NCBI RefSeq assembly: GCF_014174375.1
Contig: NZ_JABEQE010000014.1
Location: 45,880 to 109,879, forward strand
DNA from: Gluconacetobacter asukensis
GTDB taxonomy: Bacteria > Pseudomonadota > Alphaproteobacteria > Acetobacterales > Acetobacteraceae
Direction: 5' to 3'
DNA: 64,000 nucleotides
In this document: positions 45,931 to 53,985 of the stretch, in pieces
How positions within the stretch are numbered: the first letter of the stretch is position 1
How the letters are laid out: every line of letters begins with the position of its first letter
Translations under genes and position numbers: made by a program
The notes under the pieces: model-generated
The model's database searches: none
The model's input: the letters and a program-made list of their open reading frames with translations, nothing else
What the model was told of the DNA's origin: nothing

Positions 45931-48552
45931 ATGCGATCAGGACGGGTTTGGGTGCGAAACGGACAATTCTTGCGTGCGCGACTTCTCGGAACGGCGGTCC
46001 TGGGCGGTGTCATCGGCAGCATGATCGGCGCCCCGGCGTTCGCGCAGACGGCACCGCAGCCCGCCACGTCATCGGCCCCCTCTGCGAAGAAGCCGGCCCA
46101 TGCGCGCCACGGCGCGGCGAAGGCCGCGGCACCCGCCGCCTCGTCCGGCGGCACGCATGTCTCCGTGCGCCCCACTGCCGCCCCCCGCGCGGCGGCCGAG
46201 GCGCTCGACGTCACGGCCAGCCGCCATGTCTCGCACGGCGCCGAAGCCAGCATCAGCCGCGCGATGCTGGAATCGCAGGTCGCGGGCACGAACATTCTCA
46301 AATCGGTCGGCCAGCTTCCGGGCGTCAGCTTCAGCTCCAGCGATCCGCTTGGCATCGATACCTGGGGCACCAGCGTCTATGTGCGCGGCTTCTTCCAGGA
46401 TTCGATCGGGATGACGCTGGACGGCATCCCGCTGAACGACCAGACCTATACCAGCGTCAACGGCGTCAATATCGCCGATGCCTGGATCTCCGACGACATC
46501 CAGGGCGTCGAGACCTCGCAGGGCGCGGGCGGCGTGGACCTGCCGGGCAATTCCAGCCTGGGCGGCACCATGCGCTTCCACACATCCGATCCCAAGAACA
46601 AGGCCGGCGCCAAGGTGTCGCAGGTGTTCGGCAGCTACGGCACGCTGCGCACCTATGCGCGCGTCGACAGCGGCGCGCTGAACCAGACCGGCACGAAATT
46701 CTACACCGCCTACTCGCGGTCGGACGAGCGGAAATACGATGCCGACACGCCGGGCTTCATGCAGACGGTCAACGGCAAGCTCGTCCAGCCGATCGGCCAT
46801 GACAGCCGCATCACCGCGATCTTCAACTGGAACGACGCCGAGGTCTGGGGCTACGCCGACAAGTCGCTGAGCATCCTCAAGAATGCCGGCTGGCGGACCG
46901 AATCCTGGGCGCCGAACTACCGGGGCGCCTACAATGCCTCCGAATATGCGTGGATGAATGGCGACGGCAACAGCGGCACCTGCACGCCGGCCTGTACCGG
47001 CCCCGGCGCCTATGATGTCGGCAGCGGCACGCCGCTGGTCTTCCCTGCCGGTACCACGCCCACCATTCCGGCCTCGTGGCAGAACACGAACGAAGGTGTC
47101 GGCACCGCCTATTACGATGCGGGCCAGTCGACGCGGGATTATCTGGGCGGCATCGACGCCGACCTGGCGCTGACCAACGCCCTGCGCTGGAACACGGTCT
47201 TCTATGCCGGCGCGTTCGACGGTCATGCCACCTATGGCGATCCCTGGACGCAGTCGCCGGGCACCGGCGCGCCGCTGTCCGAAGAAGTGTGGCAGAACGC
47301 CTATCGCCGCTTCGGCTTCACCAGCGCGTTCACCTGGCATGTCGGGCGCCACACCATCAATGTCGGCGGCTGGTACGAGAACAATTCCCAGCGCGCCGGC
47401 CTGTACTGGTACAACGAGCCGGTCTACGGCCAGGGCACCCCGTTGCAGACGGTCGGCCCCTACACCACCTATGGCGCCGCGTTCCAGCAGGGCTATGGCT
47501 TCACGTGGAACACCAACAGCTTCCAGTTCCACGTGATGGATGCCTGGCGTCCGGTGGAAGGGCTGACGGTGACGTACGGCTTCCGCTCGATGCTGCAGAC
47601 AACGTCGGGCGGCGCGGATTACGGCAATGTCGATGCCGGTTACGGCACCGGCGTGGGCGTGAAGTCCGGCCTGCCCAGCGGGTCGATGACCTCGGCCGCC
47701 GCGTTCCTGCCGGCCGTCAACCTCGATTACCATTTCGGACGCGGTCACGAGGTCTATTTCGACTTCGCCGAGAATATGCGCCCGTTCATGGTGGCCCCCT
47801 CGGGCGGCTCGGTGTCGCCCTGGGCGGTCTCGTCGCAGCATGCGTTCCGGGAGCTCCAGCGCCATCTGCCGAACGAGCGTGATTTCACCTATGTCGTCGG
47901 CTACCGCTACACCTCGCGCAAGCTCCAGGCCTCGATCGACGGCTATCATTCCGACGTCTACAACCGCCTGATCTCGGCCTCGGTCGGCTCGCTGAACAAT
48001 CCGATCACCTCGGTGGTCAATTCGAAGCACGCGGTGATGTGGGGCATGGACGCCGCGCTGACCCTGCAGCCCTTCGAGGGGCTGGCGCGCGGCCTCGCCT
48101 GGACCAACTCCATCAGCTACAACCACTTCACCTATGCGGACCACGTCAATATCTGCCCGCTCTCGGGCGATTGCGACATCAAGGGCACCAAGATGCTCGC
48201 CTATCCGCAGGTGATGTACAAGACCAGCCTGTCCTACGAGTACAAGGGCGCATCGGCCCATTTCGATGTGAACTACTACGGCAAGCGCTATTTCTCGTAC
48301 ATGAACGACACCCACATCTCGCCGTACTGGATGGCCAATCTGGGCGCCAAATACCGCTTCGGCAATCTCAGCGTGCTGAAGAACGTGACCCTGGCGTTCG
48401 AGGTCTATAACCTCTTCAACCAGAAATATATCGCGATGATGGGCGAGAACGGCTTCCCCATCGGCGGCCAGTCCGGCGACGGCGGCGACTACCAGTCGCT
48501 GGAGCGCGGCGCGGTGCGCGAATATTTCGGCACGATCAGCGCCGAATACTGA
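45931..48552 (+). CDS. TonB-dependent outer-membrane receptor heading the amine dehydrogenase cluster
   Basis: 873 residues from the ATG at 45931, chosen because the open frame upstream has no leader and this start gives a long signal peptide (MRSGRVWVRNGQFLRARLLG... ending PAFAQ) with GGGGGGAAAG upstream. A Lys/His/Ala-rich linker precedes the plug (EALDVTASRHVSHGAEAS, LPGVSFSSSDPLGIDT, VYVRGFFQDSIGMTLDGIPLND), and the barrel ends SAEY. It is nearest to the receptor at 21281-23770. It lies 67 bases upstream of the amine dehydrogenase large-subunit gene on the same strand. The ligand might be the amine substrate in complexed form or a metal carrier; unknown. Confidence 0.93.
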   Translation: MRSGRVWVRNGQFLRARLLGTAVLGGVIGSMIGAPAFAQTAPQPATSSAPSAKKPAHARHGAAKAAAPAASSGGTHVSVRPTAAPRAAAEALDVTASRHVSHGAEASISRAMLESQVAGTNILKSVGQLPGVSFSSSDPLGIDTWGTSVYVRGFFQDSIGMTLDGIPLNDQTYTSVNGVNIADAWISDDIQGVETSQGAGGVDLPGNSSLGGTMRFHTSDPKNKAGAKVSQVFGSYGTLRTYARVDSGALNQTGTKFYTAYSRSDERKYDADTPGFMQTVNGKLVQPIGHDSRITAIFNWNDAEVWGYADKSLSILKNAGWRTESWAPNYRGAYNASEYAWMNGDGNSGTCTPACTGPGAYDVGSGTPLVFPAGTTPTIPASWQNTNEGVGTAYYDAGQSTRDYLGGIDADLALTNALRWNTVFYAGAFDGHATYGDPWTQSPGTGAPLSEEVWQNAYRRFGFTSAFTWHVGRHTINVGGWYENNSQRAGLYWYNEPVYGQGTPLQTVGPYTTYGAAFQQGYGFTWNTNSFQFHVMDAWRPVEGLTVTYGFRSMLQTTSGGADYGNVDAGYGTGVGVKSGLPSGSMTSAAAFLPAVNLDYHFGRGHEVYFDFAENMRPFMVAPSGGSVSPWAVSSQHAFRELQRHLPNERDFTYVVGYRYTSRKLQASIDGYHSDVYNRLISASVGSLNNPITSVVNSKHAVMWGMDAALTLQPFEGLARGLAWTNSISYNHFTYADHVNICPLSGDCDIKGTKMLAYPQVMYKTSLSYEYKGASAHFDVNYYGKRYFSYMNDTHISPYWMANLGAKYRFGNLSVLKNVTLAFEVYNLFNQKYIAMMGENGFPIGGQSGDGGDYQSLERGAVREYFGTISAEY

Positions 48553-48561
48553 TCGGCGGCA

Positions 48562-48589
48562 CGTGTCCGGGCCATGCGGTCCGGACACG
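48562..48589. terminator. Hairpin between TonB receptor and amine dehydrogenase genes
   Basis: Perfect 9-base stem CGTGTCCGG / CCGGACACG (48562-48570 and 48581-48589) with a 10-base loop, starting 10 bases after the receptor stop. There is no T-run after it, so it may be an attenuator or mRNA-stabilising or processing hairpin that sets receptor and enzyme levels apart rather than a full terminator. Confidence 0.55.
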
Positions 48590-48619
48590 CCACGTTCAAC
48601 AGGGGGCAGGAAAGCCGCG

Positions 48620-49795
48620 ATGGTGGGTTGGAACATGAAGACCACATGCCGTGCTGCAATGGCCGCCATGCTGGCAGTCCCGGCGGGCAACGCCCTGGCC
48701 GCGTCGCCGGTCCTGCAGGCCGAACAGAGCGACGTCGCCACCCTGCCGCCGGTCGGTGCGCACTGGGTCCTGCCCGCGACCGATCGCGAATCCTACACGA
48801 TCTACGATGCCGATGCCGGCAGGATCCTGGGCACGGTGCCGGCCAGCATCCTGGGCAATATCGCGCTCTCGCCCGACCGTCGGACCTTCTATGTCGCCGA
48901 CACGATCTGGTCGCGCGTCGATCACGGCACGCGGCAGGACCTGATCCAGGAATATGACGCCCACACCCTGGCCCTGCGGCGCGAGATCACGCTGCCGCCC
49001 CGGGCGCTGGCGGTCTACAAGGGCCAGGATTTCGATGTCAGCCCCGACGGCAAATGGGCCTATGTCTTCGACATGAGCCCGGCAACCTCGGTCACCATCG
49101 TCGATCTCGTGAAGGGCGCAGTGGCCCACACGGTCGACATCCCCGGCTGCGCCCTGGTCTTTCCCTGGAAGCAGGGCGGGTTCTCCAGCCTGTGCGGCGA
49201 CGGGTCGCTGACCAATGTGGGCTATACGGGCGACAAGCCGACCGTCACCCACAGCGCCCCGTTCTTCGACGCCAATAACGACCCGATCTTCGAGCAGGGG
49301 CTGGTCGACCACGCGACCGGCCACGCCCTGTTCATCTCCTATACCGGCAAGGTCTACAACGTCACGCTGGGCCAGACGCCCGACATCGCCGCCCCCTGGT
49401 CCATCCAGGCAGCGGCCGGCCAGCCCGTCGCCGGCACCGGCGTGCAGGAACAGGCGTGGCGCCCCGGCGGCAAGCAGCCCTTCGCCTGGAACCGCGCCAG
49501 CGGCCACCTGTTCGTGCTGATGCATGTCGGCCCGCACTGGACGCACAAGACCGACGGCATCGAGGTGTGGGAGCTCGATCCCACCCACCACACGCTGCTG
49601 CGCCGCATCGACCTGCCGCAGCCCGCGCGCGGCATCGCCGTCAGCGGCGACGCCGCCCCGCTGCTCTACGCCACGTCGCAGGACGGCACCATGACGGTGC
49701 TCGACGCGCGCACCGGCACCGTCCGCCGCACGGTCGAGGCCCATGCGGAATCGATGATCGTGGCGCCGGACCTCATGCCCGGTCATAACGGGTGA
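48620..49795 (+). CDS. Amine dehydrogenase large (heavy) subunit, TTQ type (MauB/AauB-like)
   Basis: 391 residues from the ATG at 48620 (AGGAAAG upstream; an ATG at 48635 is possible). A signal peptide ends near ALAAS. The rest is a beta-propeller with the heavy-subunit pattern: LPPVGAHWVLPATDRESYTIYDADAGRILGT, NIALSPDRRTFYVADTIWSRVDHGTRQDLIQEYD, ALAVYKGQDFDVSPDGKWAYVFDMSPATSVTIVDL, FAWNRASGHLFVLMHVGPHWTHK. The heavy subunit carries no cofactor; two copies pair with two TTQ-bearing small subunits in the periplasm. The small subunit is encoded at 50458. Whether it is of the methylamine or aromatic amine type cannot be decided by eye. Confidence 0.93.
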   Translation: MVGWNMKTTCRAAMAAMLAVPAGNALAASPVLQAEQSDVATLPPVGAHWVLPATDRESYTIYDADAGRILGTVPASILGNIALSPDRRTFYVADTIWSRVDHGTRQDLIQEYDAHTLALRREITLPPRALAVYKGQDFDVSPDGKWAYVFDMSPATSVTIVDLVKGAVAHTVDIPGCALVFPWKQGGFSSLCGDGSLTNVGYTGDKPTVTHSAPFFDANNDPIFEQGLVDHATGHALFISYTGKVYNVTLGQTPDIAAPWSIQAAAGQPVAGTGVQEQAWRPGGKQPFAWNRASGHLFVLMHVGPHWTHKTDGIEVWELDPTHHTLLRRIDLPQPARGIAVSGDAAPLLYATSQDGTMTVLDARTGTVRRTVEAHAESMIVAPDLMPGHNG

Positions 49796-50409
49796 TGGAT
49801 TCCGCTGCCTCGATCACCGTCCTGGCCTGGGCCCAGGCGCTGGACTGGCTGCTGCTGCTGGCGCTGGTGCCGGTGCTGGGGCTGCTGTTCCGCCGCATGC
49901 GCCATCTGTTTGCCAAGGTCGCCCCGGTCGGCGCGCTGATGACGTCCGGCGGCCCGGCTCCCGGCCAGACGCTCCCGGCCCACCCCCTGCGCGCGCTGGA
50001 CGGCACCATGCTGACGGTGGGCGGCCCCCAGCCCGAGGGCACGCGCACGCTGCTGCTGTTCGTGTCCGGCACCTGCCCCATCTCGCGCAAGATGCTGCCC
50101 ATCGCGCAGGATTTCGTGCGGCGTGAGGCCATCGCCCTGCTGTGCCTGGGCGACGATACCGACGCCATGCAGCAGGATCTGGTCGCCCGCTTCGGGCTGG
50201 CACCCTCACGCTTCGTCAACGATCCCGAGATCGGGCGCATACTCGGCATCGACAAGCTGCCCTTCGCCCTGCTGCTCGATGCATCGGGCACCATCGTGGC
50301 CAAGGGCCTGGTCAATAACCGCGAACATCTCGAAAGCCTCGTTGTGGCCGGGGAAACGGGCCACGTCTCGGTGCAATCCTATCTGGACGCGCGGCCCCAC
50401 GCGGCATGA
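49795..50409 (+). CDS. MauD-like thioredoxin-fold protein with CPxS instead of CPxC
   Basis: 204 residues from the ATG at 49795, overlapping the large-subunit stop (a GTG one codon earlier is possible). One N-terminal membrane helix (ITVLAWAQALDWLLLLALVPVLGLLF) anchors a periplasmic thioredoxin-like domain. MauD proteins are needed for disulfide formation in the cysteine-rich amine dehydrogenase small subunit. Here the active site reads GTCPISRK (Cys94, Ser97), so the resolving cysteine is missing, unlike the second MauD at 52188. The cis-Pro loop LPFALLLD is kept. It may act as a monothiol isomerase-like or chaperone protein, or may bind rather than oxidise the substrate (inference). Confidence 0.88.
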   Translation: MDSAASITVLAWAQALDWLLLLALVPVLGLLFRRMRHLFAKVAPVGALMTSGGPAPGQTLPAHPLRALDGTMLTVGGPQPEGTRTLLLFVSGTCPISRKMLPIAQDFVRREAIALLCLGDDTDAMQQDLVARFGLAPSRFVNDPEIGRILGIDKLPFALLLDASGTIVAKGLVNNREHLESLVVAGETGHVSVQSYLDARPHAA

Positions 50410-50457
50410 TCGCGCCGGCTCGCCCCGGCCTCCGGACCTTTCAGGAGTAACACGCCA

Positions 50458-51018
50458 ATGCCGGTTTCCTTCCTCGACACGCTGGGCGAAGCCGTCACGC
50501 GCCGGCTGGCGGCCCGCTCCTCGCGGCGCGGCGTGCTGGGGCGCATGGGGGCCGCCATGGCGGTCGCCCCCGCCTTCCCGCTGCTGCCGGTACGCCGGGC
50601 CGACGCCGCGCCGACCCCCGCACCCAACCCCGCCGCCACCCTGACCGATTTCGAACGCCGGGCGCAGGGCAACGACCCGACCAAATGCAATTACTGGCGC
50701 CACTGCGCCATCGACGGCGTGCTGTGCGGCTGCTGCGGCGGCGGCATCCACACCTGCCCGCCGGGCACCGAACCCTCGCCCGTCTCCTGGATCGGCACCT
50801 GCCGCAACCCCGACGATGGCCGCTCCTACGTCATCGCCTATCGCGACTGCTGCGGCCGCAATATCTGCGCCGCCCCGAAATCCTGCGACTGCAACACGGC
50901 CGATCGCGAAATGCCGATCTACCGCCCCCAGGCCAGCAACGACATCATCTGGTGCTTCGGCACGGCCTCGACCGCCTATCATTGCTCGACCGCCGCCATC
51001 ATCGGCCAAGCCGGATGA
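50458..51018 (+). CDS. Amine dehydrogenase small (light) subunit with TTQ cofactor (MauA/AauA-like)
   Basis: 186 residues. A long twin-arginine leader (SSRRGVLGRMGAAMAVAPAF, residues 21-40) directs folded export. The mature part aligns with methylamine dehydrogenase beta: YWRHCAIDG, LCGCCGGG, CPPGTEPSPVSWIGTC, YVIAYRDCCG and NDIIWCFG. The two tryptophans that form tryptophan tryptophylquinone are Trp111 and Trp165 by alignment to Trp57 and Trp108 of the Paracoccus protein. Asp130 (YRDCC) and Asp86 (AIDG) match the catalytic and maturation aspartates. The 12 or more cysteines of the mature part fit the six-disulfide family pattern. The product oxidises primary amines in the periplasm to aldehyde plus ammonia. 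Confidence 0.95.
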   Translation: MPVSFLDTLGEAVTRRLAARSSRRGVLGRMGAAMAVAPAFPLLPVRRADAAPTPAPNPAATLTDFERRAQGNDPTKCNYWRHCAIDGVLCGCCGGGIHTCPPGTEPSPVSWIGTCRNPDDGRSYVIAYRDCCGRNICAAPKSCDCNTADREMPIYRPQASNDIIWCFGTASTAYHCSTAAIIGQAG

Positions 51019-51572
51019 AGGGCAGGGGCGCCGCCCACGGGTGGCGCCGGACGGCGATGCGTCAGCGATTCCTGCTCCTCTCCCTGACCATCCTGCCGGC
51101 CCTCGCCGTGCTGGGGCTGGCCCGCGCCGCCCCCATGGCGGGCGCGCTGCCCGTCATCCCGGCGACGCAGGGCCATTACCTGATGGGCTGCGGCGGCTGC
51201 CATGGCATACAGGGCCGCTCGGGGCGCGAAGTCGTGCCCGACCTCGCAGGCCAGGTCGGCTATTTCCTCTGCACGCCCGAGGGGCGGGACTATCTCGTCC
51301 GCCTGCCCAACGTCGCCTTCGCCAACCTCTCGTCAGAGGATCTGGCCCGGATGATGAATTTCGTGGTCTTCACCTTCGGCGGCGCCAGCGTGCCCGCCAA
51401 CAGCCGCCCCTACACCACGGCCGAAATCGCCGCCCTGCGCGCCAACCCCCTGCGTGTGGCCGACCTGCACACCTACCGCGAGCAGATCGTGCGCGCCGTC
51501 ACCCGCGCCTGCCCGGCCGCAGCCGGCCTGCACGGTTATGATGTGGCGCAGGCCGCGCGCGAAGGCCAATAA
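51015..51572 (+). CDS. Periplasmic c-type cytochrome of the amine dehydrogenase cluster
   Basis: 185 residues from the ATG at 51015, overlapping the small-subunit stop; an alternative ATG at 51057 would give a neater signal peptide (MRQRFLLLSLTILPALAVLG). There is one haem-binding site, CGGCH (Cys59, Cys62, His63 from the first start), so it is monohaem and not a dihaem MauG. A Met for the sixth ligand could be in ARMMNFVVF. Position between the small subunit and mauE genes makes it the likely electron acceptor of the dehydrogenase, where other organisms use amicyanin or azurin (inference). Confidence 0.87.
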   Translation: MKGRGAAHGWRRTAMRQRFLLLSLTILPALAVLGLARAAPMAGALPVIPATQGHYLMGCGGCHGIQGRSGREVVPDLAGQVGYFLCTPEGRDYLVRLPNVAFANLSSEDLARMMNFVVFTFGGASVPANSRPYTTAEIAALRANPLRVADLHTYREQIVRAVTRACPAAAGLHGYDVAQAAREGQ

Positions 51573-51651
51573 TGGCATCCCGAACAGGGCAGACGGCAGA
51601 CCGGACACGGACGAGGCAGATGACAGACTCTTTCCATCACAGGGCCCATTC

Positions 51652-52191
51652 ATGACCGGCCCCACCATCCTCCCTCTCGCCGGCACGCTGCTGGCCGGCG
51701 GCATCGGCACGCTCCTGTTCGCCGCCGGCCTCGCCAAACTGCGCGATCACGACGGCTTCCTCACCACACTGGCCGCCTACCGGCTCGTGCCCGCCGCCCT
51801 GCTGGAATCCACCGCCTGGGCCCTCGCCGGGGCCGAAACCGCCGTGGGTGCCACCCTGCTGGCCGGTCTCGCCCCCCTCACAGCCGGCCTCGGCGCCGCC
51901 CTGCTGTTTGCAATGTTCGCCCTCGCCATGGCCATCAACCTGCTGCGCGGCCGGACCAACCTCTCCTGCGGCTGCCTGCCCGGCATGGCATCCGCCCGCC
52001 TGTCCTGGGCCGCCGTCGCCCGCAGCGCCCTGCTGGCCCCCGCCTCCCTGCTGCCCGCCCTCACGGGCCAGCCTGCTTCCCTGCTGCTGCGCTACCAGGC
52101 CCTGGCCGCCGGCGCCTGCCTGCTGGCGCTCGCCCTCGCCCTGTCGCACCTGATATCGGCCACGCCCGCCCCCGAGGAACATTCCGCATGA
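51652..52191 (+). CDS. mauE: MauE-like membrane protein for amine dehydrogenase maturation
   Basis: 179 residues from the ATG at 51652; the frame is open upstream but overlaps the cytochrome gene. Five hydrophobic segments with the MauE/DoxX-like pattern (LFAAGLAKLRDHDGFLTTLAAYRLVP, AMAINLLRGRTNLSCGCLPG). The Cys pair in SCGCL lies between helices, as in MauE, which with MauD is required for production and disulfide bonding of the small subunit in methylotrophs. Its stop overlaps the mauD start (ATGATGA). Confidence 0.85.
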   Translation: MTGPTILPLAGTLLAGGIGTLLFAAGLAKLRDHDGFLTTLAAYRLVPAALLESTAWALAGAETAVGATLLAGLAPLTAGLGAALLFAMFALAMAINLLRGRTNLSCGCLPGMASARLSWAAVARSALLAPASLLPALTGQPASLLLRYQALAAGACLLALALALSHLISATPAPEEHSA

Positions 52192-52754
52192 TGACTGCCC
52201 TGATCGTGTCGCAGGTGCTGCTGTTCGCCGCCATCGTCGCCCTGGTGCTGGTGGTGCTGGCCCTCGCACGCCAGATCGGCATCCTGCACGAACGCATCGC
52301 CCCCATCGGCCAGCAAAACCCCCAGCGCGGCCTCGATGTCGGCCAACCCATCCCCCGCATCACCATGCGCACGCTGGAAGGCACCCCCTTCCCAATCGGC
52401 GAGCGCCTGCCCGCCGGCACCATCCGCATGCTCCTCTTCGTCGGCGCCGATTGCCCCGTCTGCAAACGCGTCCTGCCCATCGCCCTCGAAGTGGCCCGCG
52501 AACGCGGCCTGGACCCCGTCCTCGTCGGCGACGGCGCCCCCCCCGAACTCACAGCGATGCGCGACCGCCTCGCCCTCACCAACATCCCCTTCATCACCGG
52601 CGTCGAACTCGGCCTGGTCCTGCAAGTCAACCGCCTCCCCACCCTGGTCCTGCTGGACGACAACGGCTCTATCCTCGCCCGCGACGTGGTCAACACCCGC
52701 CGTCAGGTCGAAGCCCTGCTGCCCACCATGCCCGGCCGTCCCGTGGCGGCATGA
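52188..52754 (+). CDS. mauD: MauD, thioredoxin-fold amine dehydrogenase maturation protein
   Basis: 188 residues from the ATG at 52188. One N-terminal membrane helix (about 5-28) is followed by a thioredoxin-like domain with the complete CPVC redox site (Cys89, Cys92 in GADCPVCKRVLP) and a cis-Pro loop (LPTLVLLDDNG). It is expected to drive or shuffle the disulfides of the small subunit in the periplasm together with MauE. It is a paralogue of the CPIS protein at 49795-50409 and the last gene of the cluster. Confidence 0.9.
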   Translation: MMTALIVSQVLLFAAIVALVLVVLALARQIGILHERIAPIGQQNPQRGLDVGQPIPRITMRTLEGTPFPIGERLPAGTIRMLLFVGADCPVCKRVLPIALEVARERGLDPVLVGDGAPPELTAMRDRLALTNIPFITGVELGLVLQVNRLPTLVLLDDNGSILARDVVNTRRQVEALLPTMPGRPVAA

Positions 52755-53061
52755 ACCGCGGCCAGAGCTTTGCCCTGGACCCACCAAAGGGCAGTCGCCC
52801 TTTGGAAACCCGGTCGAATGGAAAGGAAATGTTCAGTCCGTTTCGATTTCGGTCTGATATAGGAAAGTGGTGCAACGAATCCCAAGACCAGTCATTCCTC
52901 GGCGTCGGTCTTCAACGGCTCTATGCCCAAATCCGTCGCCTTAAACGTCATCCACAACTCGCCATAATAGGGGATAGCAGCTTAAGGCATTTCATCGGGC
53001 TGCCCATTTAGTGTATATTACAGAATAGGGGCATAAATCTGCCCATTAGCGCTGACGGAGT
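52755..53061. repeat. Intergenic stretch with short CCAAAGGGCAG-family repeat
   Basis: The 307-base gap contains, at about 52757-52812, the repeat core CACCAAAGGGCAG-TCG-CCCTTTGGAAACCC, a short hairpin that also occurs near 60.0 and 63.85 kb. The rest (52815-53061) becomes AT-richer towards the transposase remnants and holds no gene I can support. Confidence 0.65.
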
Positions 53062-53547
53062 TTAGGTGTTTAGTCCCGGGGTTTGATGGTGCGGATTTTG
53101 TATGAACCGTGATGGTTCTTTTTCCCACTTCTGGCAAATGAATTCGTATGGAGTGAGTCCCCGCAGGGTCTTGAGTCTGCGGGCGAAATTGTAGGCGGCA
53201 ACGAAGTCTGCGAGGTGCTGGCGCAACTGGTCATGCGTTTCGTAGTAGAAGCGCTTGACGGTTGCGTCCTTGATCGTGCGGTTCATCCTCTCGACCTGAC
53301 CATTCGTCCAGGGATGCTGCACCTTCGTCAAACGGTGCTCGATATCGTTTTCGTTACAGACCCGATCGAAGATGTGGTGGAAGGCATACGTGTCGCAGGC
53401 CCGATTGGTGAACTGGATGCCGTTGTCGGTCAGGATCGTATGGATTTTATAGGGAACGGTCTCGATCAGGCGCCGAAGGAACTCCGCTGCGACCATATTG
53501 CCCTCTGCCGTCTGCACCTCGGCGATATCGATGTGAAAGTAGCCGAT
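53062..53547 (-). pseudogene. IS481-type transposase, C-terminal fragment with internal deletion
   Basis: The translated minus strand gives the integrase core of IS481-like transposases: FHIDIAEVQTAEG, then LRRLIETVPYKIHTILTDNGIQFTN, VCNENDIEHRLTKVQHPWTNGQVERMNRTIKDATVKRF and the C-terminal LRGLTPYEFICQKWEKEP. The N-terminal DNA-binding half is absent. Between EVQTAEG and NMVAAEF (near 53499) the usual stretch of about 25 residues is missing, so the catalytic domain is broken. It is fused in frame to the IS1182-type fragment upstream. A non-functional relic. Confidence 0.78.
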
Positions 53548-53776
53548 CGATGAGAAGGCGCCGTTCACATAGACGTAAATCAGCAGCGCCAGCATCAGGC
53601 GCGGATGATACTGCGGCCTTGCCGCCAGTCCGCATGGGCACTGAAAATGCCCCCAGCGGCACCCGCTCCATCATCGCCACGATGAAATGCGCCACATCGT
53701 CCGCAGGTAGCCATGACTTCAGATCCGGCGGCAAAAGATACGGCCGCGATCGATCAAACGGGATGAAGCTGCTCAT
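53548..53776 (-). pseudogene. IS1182-type transposase, N-terminal fragment with frameshift
   Basis: The minus strand starts MSSFIPFDRSRPYLLPPDLK, then WLPADDVAHFIVAMMERVPLGAFSVPMRTGGK, the conserved N-terminus of IS1182-family transposases. One extra base near 53617 shifts the frame; the expected continuation (PQYHPRLMLALLIYVYVNGAFSS) is found in the next frame. At about 53548 the match stops and IS481-type sequence begins, so this is a truncated element joined to another. Confidence 0.78.
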
Positions 53777-53916
53777 CCTGAAAGCTTACCGCAGATCCCC
53801 CAACCCGACAGCCTGCTAGATCCAGTTCCGGACACACGCTCGGGGAAAATAATAATATTTATATGTCTTCATGTTAGAATAGTTTCATTCAGGCGTTGAT
53901 ACTATATATCATCACA

Positions 53917-53954
53917 TTTTTGGAGTAGAAGTTTCTTGATTTCTACTCCAAAAA
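53917..53954. terminator. Strong AT-flanked hairpin downstream of the cupin operon
   Basis: Perfect 14-base arms TTTTTGGAGTAGAA (53917-53930) and its complement (53941-53954) with a 10-base loop. Arms begin and end in T/A runs, as in a bidirectional rho-independent terminator. It lies 31 bases after the cupin stop at 53986 and is followed by the transposase relics, so it marks the end of the island operon. Confidence 0.75.
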
Positions 53955-53985
53955 TTTTCCAGAGACTGTATTTTATATAGTGCGT

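Noticed and set aside
46069..48741. 890-codon open frame on the minus strand opposite the fifth TonB receptor
   Set aside because: Same shadow effect. The plus strand has signal peptide, plug and barrel; the minus frame has no recognisable motif.
51015..51572. Cytochrome gene considered as MauG, the TTQ maturation enzyme
   Set aside because: Only one CxxCH site and about half the length of MauG, which needs two haems.
52815..53061. Possible short peptide or gene remnant before the transposase relics
   Set aside because: Short frames only; none has a recognisable match or start signal.
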